From JBOFLG01 sp051657745 (GTDB taxonomy: Bacteria; Actinomycetota; Actinomycetes; Actinomycetales; Dermatophilaceae): a stretch of 8,371 bases of DNA. The notes beneath the pieces were generated by a model, which saw only the letters and a list, made by a program, of their open reading frames with translations, was not told the DNA's origin and made no database searches. The stretch is from assembly GCA_051657745.1 (NCBI GenBank), contig JBOFLG010000037.1:1-8371 (forward strand), in the 5' to 3' direction. The position numbers and the translations under genes are program-made. This document shows positions 1 through 5,799 of this stretch, one piece after another. The stretch's first letter is position 1. Every line of letters begins with the position of its first letter.

Positions 1-382
1 CCACATCAGGGCGGGCGTGCACGGCATCGGCGAGGTCGACGTGCACGTGGAACCCGGCCGCGAGCAGCAGCGGCACCACGACGCCCGCGCACCGCGGCCC
101 GTCGGCGCCCACCTCATCGCTGCCCAGTTCATCGGTGCCCGGCCCACCCTCGTGGGACTCTTCGACACCGTGCACCTCGGCTCCCGGACCGTCGGCGCAT
201 GGCCCATCGACGGGCGATACCGCGGCCACGACCTCACCCACTTCGGGGCCGTGCACATCGACGTACGCCTCGTGCACCGCCACCTCGGGCAGGGCCGCCG
301 CCACCGCCTCAACGACGCCACGGATGACGTCCCGCCCGGCGGCGTCGCGCGTGCCATGCGCGCAGAGCACGAGCGCCGTCAC
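1..382 (-). CDS. sirB: Sirohydrochlorin chelatase, SirB/CbiX family (5' part, cut by window edge)
   Basis: The first 127 residues of a CbiX/SirB-type chelatase, which inserts Fe2+ into sirohydrochlorin to finish siroheme (cobalt in CbiX proteins). Seen: the N-terminal strand and motif ALVLCAHGTRD (3-13) with the metal-binding His9, then HEAYVDVHGPEV (37-48), and VVVPLLLAAGFHVHVDLADA (101-120) with the second conserved His112. Start is GTG 382, which overlaps the nnaR stop (GTGA) and has GGAGGG three bases upstream, a short spacing. Unusual: residues about 56-98 form an acidic, Gly-rich stretch where family members usually have only a short loop. The frame is open to position 1, so the 3' half lies outside. 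Placement after cysG and nnaR fits the last step of siroheme synthesis for NirB; iron rather than cobalt is inferred from this context. Confidence 0.87.
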   Translation of the reverse strand, partial: MTALVLCAHGTRDAAGRDVIRGVVEAVAAALPEVAVHEAYVDVHGPEVGEVVAAVSPVDGPCADGPGAEVHGVEESHEGGPGTDELGSDEVGADGPRCAGVVVPLLLAAGFHVHVDLADAVHARPDV

Positions 383-1485
383 GAACCCTCCAGTGCCAGT
401 GCGTAGCCGCGCTTGACCACGTTGCGCACCACGTCGCGCGAGCCGCACGCCTCGCGCACCCGTCCCACCGCGGTCTCCAGTGCATGGCCGTCGTGCGAGC
501 CCCCGGGCAGCAGCGCCTGCAGCCTCTCGCGGGGCACCACCGCGCCACGCGCCCCCGCCAACTCGGCGAGGATCGCGACCCCGGCCGGAGTCAGTGGCAG
601 TACCCGGCCGTTGAGCACCGCACCCCGGGCCCGCAGCACCAGGCCGCCGGCGACGGTAGCCAGCACGGGCTGCTCGGCGTAGTGGGTGACCAGCGAACGC
701 ACCATCGCGCCGAGCCGCCATCGGCCAGGCACGAGCGGCCGCAGCCCGGCCTGCTCCAACGGCGCCGCGGTGACCGGGCCAACGGTGGCCAGCACCAGCC
801 GGCCGGCGACGTTGTGGGCGCGGATCGCGGACCGCTCGTGATCGGTGCCCGCCGCGAGCCAGGCCTGAGCACCCGGCGCCGAGGTGAACACCACGGCATC
901 CAGCCGGCCGCCAGCGGCACTACGAGCGGATGCCGCGAGCACCGCGGCATCCGCTGGGCCGTACCGGTACACGACGAGGCCGGTGACCGTGGCACCCGCA
1001 GCCACGAACGCCTCGTCGAGACCGTCCGATCCGCTGCCGTGGTGTTGCACCGTGATCCGTTGCCCCGCAACGCCTTCGGCGAGGAGGAACTGCTCGATCT
1101 CGGCGGCGGTCTCCGACGTCGCGACCCAGTCCGCGGTCAACCCGGCCGCCTCGATGGCGCCCCGGGCCTTCGGGCCGCGGGCGATCAGCCGCGCAGCGGC
1201 CAATACCTCCAGCAACGGCTCGGCCAGACCGGCCGCGTCGGCGGCCTCGACCCAGCCGCGGAACCCGATCCCGGTGGTGGCCACCACGACGTCGGGCGGC
1301 GCGTCCAGGATGCCGCGGGTGCGGTGCAGCAACTCCTCGTCGTCGAGGTGCGGCACCACCTCCAGCGCCGGTGCGTGCTCGACGGTGGCTCCACGCCGTT
1401 CGAGCGCGGCGGCGAGTTCCTTGAACCGGCGGTCGGCGGTCACCGCGACCACACACCCCGCAAGCACCGGGCCGAGGTCGATCAT
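379..1485 (-). CDS. nnaR: NnaR-type regulator: uroporphyrinogen-III synthase (HemD) domain fused to OmpR-type winged helix
   Basis: A 368-aa two-domain protein. Residues about 10-270 form a HemD-like bilobed domain, recognisable from VVVATTGIGFRGW (66-78), VVFTSAPGAQAW (198-209) and ATVGPVTA (233-240). Residues about 278-365 form a winged helix of the OmpR/PhoB C-terminal type: LPLTPAGVAILAELA (296-310), VVPRERL (316-322), AVGRVREACG (339-348) and VVRNVVKRGYAL (352-363). There is no phosphoreceiver domain. This architecture is that of NnaR, the orphan regulator needed for nitrate/nitrite use in mycobacteria and Streptomyces (from memory of the literature). Whether the HemD part is catalytic or a tetrapyrrole sensor is not shown by the sequence. 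ATG 1485 overlaps the cysG stop (ATGA); the bases upstream are G-rich but have no clear Shine-Dalgarno, so translation is probably coupled. The TGA stop overlaps the GTG of the next gene. A conventional hemD enzyme would lack the winged helix. Confidence 0.88.
   Translation of the reverse strand: MIDLGPVLAGCVVAVTADRRFKELAAALERRGATVEHAPALEVVPHLDDEELLHRTRGILDAPPDVVVATTGIGFRGWVEAADAAGLAEPLLEVLAAARLIARGPKARGAIEAAGLTADWVATSETAAEIEQFLLAEGVAGQRITVQHHGSGSDGLDEAFVAAGATVTGLVVYRYGPADAAVLAASARSAAGGRLDAVVFTSAPGAQAWLAAGTDHERSAIRAHNVAGRLVLATVGPVTAAPLEQAGLRPLVPGRWRLGAMVRSLVTHYAEQPVLATVAGGLVLRARGAVLNGRVLPLTPAGVAILAELAGARGAVVPRERLQALLPGGSHDGHALETAVGRVREACGSRDVVRNVVKRGYALALEGS
386..391 (-). promoter_or_regulatory. 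Ribosome binding site of sirB
   Basis: GGAGGG on the minus strand, three bases before GTG 382, inside the last codons of nnaR. The spacing is shorter than at the three strong sites upstream in the operon, but the site together with the GTGA overlap supports the GTG start. Confidence 0.55.
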
Positions 1486-1646
1486 GCCCCGCCGCCCGCG
1501 CTGGCACCCTGGCCGCCGATGCCATCACCGCTGCCGGTGTCGCCGCTATTGCCGGTGTCCCCACCGGTGCCCTTGCTGTCGCTGCCCTCGCTGTCACTTC
1601 CGCCGCCCCCGCTGGCGCCCTCGCCGCCGCTGCCGTGACCGTCGGT
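1482..1646 (-). other. Low-complexity Gly/Ser/Asp-rich tail-coding region of cysG
   Basis: Codes for about residues 406-459 of CysG. The tail is dominated by Gly, Ser, Asp and Thr, with short recurring words (GSDSEGSDSK, GDTGNSGDTGSGDG), many acidic residues, one Lys and no aromatic residue. It lies after the end of the methyltransferase domain and is expected to be disordered. It runs to the ATGA overlap with nnaR. Confidence 0.8.
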
Positions 1647-2861
1647 CGGCGCGGTGGCGCATACCGGGTCGTCGAGGAAGTCGGGCGCCGCCACCCGCCC
1701 GATCACCACGATCGCCGGGGGTCGCACCCCGGCGTCGGCCACCACCTGGGCGGCATCGGCGAGGGTGGCCCGGGTGACCCGTTCCCGCACGGTCGACCCC
1801 TGTTCCACGATCGCCACCGGAAGGTCACCCGGCACCCCTGCCGCGAGCGCTGCGGCACAGATGGCGGGCAGCGCCGACACCGCCATCAGCAGCACCACGG
1901 TGCTGCCGCCGAGCATGGCCGCCAGCATCACGGCATCCGGCCCGGCATGCCCCGAGCCAACGTGCACCGAGATCGACACCCCACGCTGGGTGACCGGGAT
2001 ACCGGCCAGCGCCGGCACCGAGAACGCCGAGGTGATGCCCGGCACCACCCGCACGTCAACCCCGGCCGCGCGGCAGGCATGCACCTCCTCACCGCCACGG
2101 CCGAACAGGTAGGGGTCGCCGCCCTTGAAGCGGATGACGGTGAGTCCCCTGCGGGCACGGTCGACGATGATGTCGTTGATCTCGGCCTGCGGCACCGGGT
2201 GGTTGGTGGGGCTCTTGCCGACGTTGACGATCTCGACGTCCGACGGCAGCCGGTCGAGGAGGCCGGTGGCGCCGAGCCGGTCGGTGACCACCACGTCGGC
2301 CGCGGCCAGCGCCTCCAGACCGGCCACCGGCACCAGCCCGGTATCGCCCGGGCCACTGCCAACCAGCACCACCCGGCCCACGCCGCGCCGTCGCCGACGA
2401 AGATCCACCCCACCGGACTCGACGTGCCGCGCCAACGAGTCGCGCACCGCCGCCGCCCGCTGCGGGTCGGCATCCGCCACCGACACCACGCCCAGAGCGA
2501 GGTCGCCGTGGATACTCGCCGCCGCCACCCGGGCGGTGCCGGCGGCGCCATCGGTGGCGTTGACGCACCACACCCGGCGGTCGAGGCACCACGCCGCGAC
2601 CTCGGCATTGACCGTCGCGGAGTCGGTGGCCGCCACCACCAGCCAGGCGCCGTCAACGTCATCCGACACCACCGGCCGCGCGACCAGGGTGAGGTCGCCG
2701 TGCGCGGCGGTGCGGCGGGCATCGGCCGACGGCCGCGGGTCGACCAGCACCACGACCGCGCCGTCCTCGCGGAGCCGGTGGGCGCGGCGCATGCCGACCT
2801 CTCCGCTGCCGACGACGAGCACCCGCCGCCCGGTGAGGTCGAGGCCGACCAGCGTCGTCAC
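1482..2861 (-). CDS. cysG: Siroheme synthase-type fusion: precorrin-2 dehydrogenase + uroporphyrinogen-III C-methyltransferase
   Basis: A 459-aa cytoplasmic fusion enzyme. The N-terminal module (about 1-155) is a Rossmann-fold precorrin-2 dehydrogenase, with VLVVGSGEVGMRRA (14-27) and the family Asp in NATD (101-104). The C-terminal module (about 163-395) is the SAM-dependent methyltransferase that makes precorrin-2 from uroporphyrinogen III: VVLVGSGPGD (164-173), VIRFKGGDPYLFGRGGEE (242-259), VPGITSA (273-279). Compared with enterobacterial CysG, the segment between the modules is about 50 residues shorter, removing most of the dimerisation region; actinobacterial CysG proteins are commonly short here. 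Iron insertion may therefore depend on the downstream SirB-like gene. A Gly/Ser/Asp-rich tail (about 404-459) is added beyond the usual end. The start is GTG 2861, overlapping the nirD stop (GTGA), with only a weak GAG upstream. Siroheme made here supplies NirB. Cobalamin synthesis is an alternative fate of precorrin-2, but no other cob gene is visible. Confidence 0.93.
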   Translation of the reverse strand: MTTLVGLDLTGRRVLVVGSGEVGMRRAHRLREDGAVVVLVDPRPSADARRTAAHGDLTLVARPVVSDDVDGAWLVVAATDSATVNAEVAAWCLDRRVWCVNATDGAAGTARVAAASIHGDLALGVVSVADADPQRAAAVRDSLARHVESGGVDLRRRRRGVGRVVLVGSGPGDTGLVPVAGLEALAAADVVVTDRLGATGLLDRLPSDVEIVNVGKSPTNHPVPQAEINDIIVDRARRGLTVIRFKGGDPYLFGRGGEEVHACRAAGVDVRVVPGITSAFSVPALAGIPVTQRGVSISVHVGSGHAGPDAVMLAAMLGGSTVVLLMAVSALPAICAAALAAGVPGDLPVAIVEQGSTVRERVTRATLADAAQVVADAGVRPPAIVVIGRVAAPDFLDDPVCATAPTDGHGSGGEGASGGGGSDSEGSDSKGTGGDTGNSGDTGSGDGIGGQGASAGGGA

Positions 2862-3235
2862 GCCGGGCTCGCGAGGTCGATAATCACCCGCCCATCGTCC
2901 ACCGTCGCACGGTAGTGCTGTAGGTCGGGTCCACGACCTGGCCGCGGCGCCCGGTCCACGGTGTCGAGACAGCGGCCGTCGAGCAGCGAGAACACCTGCT
3001 TATGCAGCGGCGAGGCAACAGTCGGGATGCCGCCGCGCGAGCCGGTGATGCCGCGAGAGATCACCGCCGCCCCGGTGAACGGGTCGACATTCGACACCGC
3101 GAACACCCGACCGTCGGCGAGCAGGAACACCGCCACCTGCTCCTCCCCCACCAGTGCGGCCACCCCGAGCTCGGGGGTCAGGTCACTGAGCGCGCACACC
3201 TCGACCCGGGTGACCCGGTCGGCCATCGCAGTCAT
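2858..3235 (-). CDS. nirD: Nitrite reductase (NADH), small subunit NirD
   Basis: A 125-aa Rieske-fold protein that accompanies NirB in the cytoplasmic nitrite reductase. Seen: the family-typical stretch NVDPFTGAAVISRGITGSRG (residues 49-68), then VASPLHKQVFSLLDGRCLD (73-91). The two Cys-x-His pairs of true Rieske proteins are absent, as is normal for NirD, so it carries no [2Fe-2S] cluster and probably acts structurally. ATG 3235 is chosen because it overlaps the nirB stop (ATGA) and has GGAGGT six bases upstream; a second Met three codons later (3226) is possible but has no better site. The gene ends in a TGA that overlaps the GTG start of cysG. Length matches the family (about 100-125 aa). 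Confidence 0.95.
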   Translation of the reverse strand: MTAMADRVTRVEVCALSDLTPELGVAALVGEEQVAVFLLADGRVFAVSNVDPFTGAAVISRGITGSRGGIPTVASPLHKQVFSLLDGRCLDTVDRAPRPGRGPDLQHYRATVDDGRVIIDLASPA

Positions 3236-5799
3236 GAGTGCACCTCCAGAGTCGGCCCGGCCACCAGGATCGGCCCGGTCGCGCGCTCGGCATCCGTGGC
3301 CGGCCGCCGCTGGCCACGCTCGGCGACGTACGCCAGGGTCGGGTCGGCCACCCCGGGCGCGTTGACGAACGGAGTGAACTGGCGCAGCCGCACCGGGTCG
3401 CGCAGCACCGCGGCCCACTCATCCTCGTAGCCCTCGACGTGGCGGGCGATGAACGCGTCGAGGTCGGCGCCCAGGCCGAGCACGTCATCCACGACGATCT
3501 CGCGAATCCGCTCCAGCCCGCCCTCGTGCTCCTCCTGCCACGGCGCGGTGCGTTGCAGCCGATCGGCGGTGCGCACGTAATAGGCCAGGTAGCGGTCCAC
3601 CACCCGCACCGCGGTCTCGGTGTCGACATCCTCGACAAGCAGCTGCGCGTGCCGCGGAGTGAAGCCGCCATTCCCACCGACGTAGACGTTCCAGCCGTTG
3701 TCGGTGGCGATCAGGCCGACATCCTTGCCGCGCGCCTCGGCGCATTCCCGGGCGCAGCCACTCACCCCGAGTTTGATCTTGTGCGGGCTGCGCAGCCCGC
3801 GATACCGCAGTTCGAGACGCACCGCCATCCCCACCGAGTCCTGCACCCCGAACCGGCACCACGACGAGCCCACGCACGACTTCACCGTGCGTAACGCCTT
3901 GCCGTAGGCGTGCCCCGACTCCATGCCACCATCAACGAGCCGCTGCCAGATCGCGGGCAGCTGGTCGAGCCGGGCCCCGAAGAGGTCGATGCGCTGGCCG
4001 CCGGTGATCTTGGTATAGAGCCCGAAGTCGCGGGCCACCTCGCCGATCAGCACCAACTGTTCCGGGAGGATCTCCCCGCCCGGCACCCGCGGCACCACCG
4101 AGTAGGTGCCGTCCTTCTGCATGTTGGCCATCACCCGGTCGTTGGTGTCCTGCAACGCCGCTCGGTCGCCGCCGAGCACGTGCTCGTCGTACAGCGAGGC
4201 GAGAATGCTCGCGATCGCCGGCTTGCAGATGTCGCAGCCGCGTCCGGTACCGAACCGGCCGATGATGTCGCCGAAGCTGCGCAACTCGGCCACCCGCACC
4301 GCGTCGAACAGCTGCGCCCGGGACAGCGCCACGTGCTCGCACATCGCGCTCGACACGGCGACACCGGCCCGGGCCAGCTCGGCGGCCATCAGCTTCTTCA
4401 CCAGCGGGACGCATGAGCCGCACGACGTCCCAGCCTTCGTGCAGCCCTTCACCGCGCCGAGGTCGTGGCAGCCCTGCTGCGCCACGGCATCCCGGATGAC
4501 GCCCGCGCTCACCGCGTTGCACGAGCACACCGTGGCGTCGGCGGGCAACTCCGCCTGGGGCCGCTCGGCGGCACCGTCGGGCACCAGCCAGGATGCCGGG
4601 TCGCCGCCGATCTCGTGCCCGACCATCGGGCGCAGCGACGCGTACGCCGAGGCGTCGCCGACGAGCACCCCGCCGAGCAGGGTGCGGGCGTCATCGGTGA
4701 CCACGAGCTTGGCGTAGGTACCGGCCGCCGGGTTGGAGTACACCAGCTCGAGCGACCCGGGGGTGGTGGCGAAGGCGTCCCCGAACGAGGCGACATCGAC
4801 GCCGAGCAACTTGAGTTTGGTCGACAGGTCGGCTCCGGGGAAGGTGGCGGCGCCGTCGAGCAGCCGGTCCACGACGACCTCAGCCATGGCGTAGCCGGGC
4901 GCCACGAGCCCGAGGCACCGTCCCTGGATGCAGGCGACCTCCCCGATTGCGTGCACCCGCGGGTCGCTGGTAGCGCAGCGGTCGTCGACGACCACCCCGC
5001 CGCGCTCCCCGGTGTCCAGGCCGGCCGGGGCGGCGAGCTCGTCGCGCGGGCGCACCCCGGTGGCGAACACCACGACGTCCACGGGCAGCTCGTCCCCACC
5101 GGCGAGCCGCAGCGCGGCGACCCGGCCAGCCGCCTCGCCCAGGACCGCCTCGCTGGCCGCGCCGACCCGCACATCGACCCCGAGTCCCTCGATGATGCGG
5201 CGCAGCGCGTGCCCGCCGCCGTCATCGACCTGGAGCGCCATCAGCCGCGGCGCGAACTCGACGACGGTGCAGTCGGCCTCGAGCCCGAGCAGCGCCCCGG
5301 CGGCCTCGAGCCCGAGCAGGCCACCGCCGACCACCGCGCCGCGAACCGGCCGGCCGAGCTCGACCGCGCGGGTCCGCACCCAGTCGCGCAGCGCCATCAC
5401 GTCATCAACGGTGCGGTAGACGAACACCCCGGCGAGGTCGGCCCCAGGCACCGGCGGCACCCAGGCCGAGGACCCGGTGGCGAGCACCAGGTGGTCGTAG
5501 CCCACCACGTCACCGTCGGCCGTCGTGACCGCCCGGGCCGCCAGGTCGAGCCCGACCACGGCCGAGCCGGTGCGCACCGTGACCGCGTCGTCATCCCACA
5601 GCGCCGGGTCGCCGAGGGTGAGGTCGTCGGGGTGGGTGCCCGCGAAGAACGCCGAGAGGCCCACCCGGTCGTACGGCATCCGAGACTCCTCGGCGAGCAC
5701 CGTGACGCGGTACCGGCCGTTCGCATCCCGAGCCCGCAGGGCCTCCACGAACCGGTGGGCGACCATGCCCCCACCGACGACCACGATGTGTTCGGTCAT
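3232..5799 (-). CDS. nirB: Assimilatory NADH-dependent nitrite reductase, large subunit
   Basis: An 855-aa siroheme flavoprotein of usual NirB length that reduces nitrite to ammonium in the cytoplasm with six electrons from NADH, together with NirD. Domains seen in order: FAD-binding VVVGGGMVAHR (6-17) and IGEVA (285-289); NAD-binding AVVGGGLLGLEAAG (155-168); BFD-like [2Fe-2S] site with C425-x-C427 and C460-x2-C463; a second Cys-containing BFD-like segment with C487 and C522-x2-C525; then the nitrite/sulfite reductase core with the siroheme/[4Fe-4S] ligands C642-x5-C648 (CVGSSWC) and C682-x3-C686 (CARECAEARGKDVG). All key residues are present, so the enzyme looks intact. Start at ATG 5799 is set by the 4-nt overlap with the upstream stop, by GAGGAG six bases upstream, and by the family N-terminus MTEHIVVVGGGM. 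An in-frame start at 6183 would run through the upstream gene and is rejected. Downstream nirD overlaps by 4 nt. Confidence 0.97.
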   Translation of the reverse strand: MTEHIVVVGGGMVAHRFVEALRARDANGRYRVTVLAEESRMPYDRVGLSAFFAGTHPDDLTLGDPALWDDDAVTVRTGSAVVGLDLAARAVTTADGDVVGYDHLVLATGSSAWVPPVPGADLAGVFVYRTVDDVMALRDWVRTRAVELGRPVRGAVVGGGLLGLEAAGALLGLEADCTVVEFAPRLMALQVDDGGGHALRRIIEGLGVDVRVGAASEAVLGEAAGRVAALRLAGGDELPVDVVVFATGVRPRDELAAPAGLDTGERGGVVVDDRCATSDPRVHAIGEVACIQGRCLGLVAPGYAMAEVVVDRLLDGAATFPGADLSTKLKLLGVDVASFGDAFATTPGSLELVYSNPAAGTYAKLVVTDDARTLLGGVLVGDASAYASLRPMVGHEIGGDPASWLVPDGAAERPQAELPADATVCSCNAVSAGVIRDAVAQQGCHDLGAVKGCTKAGTSCGSCVPLVKKLMAAELARAGVAVSSAMCEHVALSRAQLFDAVRVAELRSFGDIIGRFGTGRGCDICKPAIASILASLYDEHVLGGDRAALQDTNDRVMANMQKDGTYSVVPRVPGGEILPEQLVLIGEVARDFGLYTKITGGQRIDLFGARLDQLPAIWQRLVDGGMESGHAYGKALRTVKSCVGSSWCRFGVQDSVGMAVRLELRYRGLRSPHKIKLGVSGCARECAEARGKDVGLIATDNGWNVYVGGNGGFTPRHAQLLVEDVDTETAVRVVDRYLAYYVRTADRLQRTAPWQEEHEGGLERIREIVVDDVLGLGADLDAFIARHVEGYEDEWAAVLRDPVRLRQFTPFVNAPGVADPTLAYVAERGQRRPATDAERATGPILVAGPTLEVHS
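3241..3247 (-). promoter_or_regulatory. Ribosome binding site of nirD
   Basis: GGAGGTG on the minus strand, with the GGAGGT core ending six bases before ATG 3235, inside the last codons of nirB. It favours Met1 at 3235 over the Met at 3226. Confidence 0.8.

Noticed and set aside
17..406. A plus-strand open frame at the left edge.
   Set aside because: The minus strand here carries an open frame to the window edge with HGTRD and VVVPLLLAAGFHVHVD of the SirB/CbiX family, so the plus-strand frame is a shadow.
1500..1646. A frameshift creating the Gly/Ser-rich end of CysG.
   Set aside because: The tail ends exactly in an ATGA overlap with nnaR, like the other junctions, and its residue pattern is coherent; the other two frames offer no better C-terminus.
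1482..2861. cysG and the chelatase as part of a cobalamin pathway.
   Set aside because: No other cob/cbi gene is visible and both genes are coupled to nirBD, which needs siroheme; cobalt use cannot be fully excluded from sequence alone.
3232..5799. Sulfite reductase instead of nitrite reductase.
   Set aside because: The fused FAD/NAD and BFD domains, the 855-aa length, and the adjoining nirD are specific to NirB; assimilatory sulfite reductases lack this front half.
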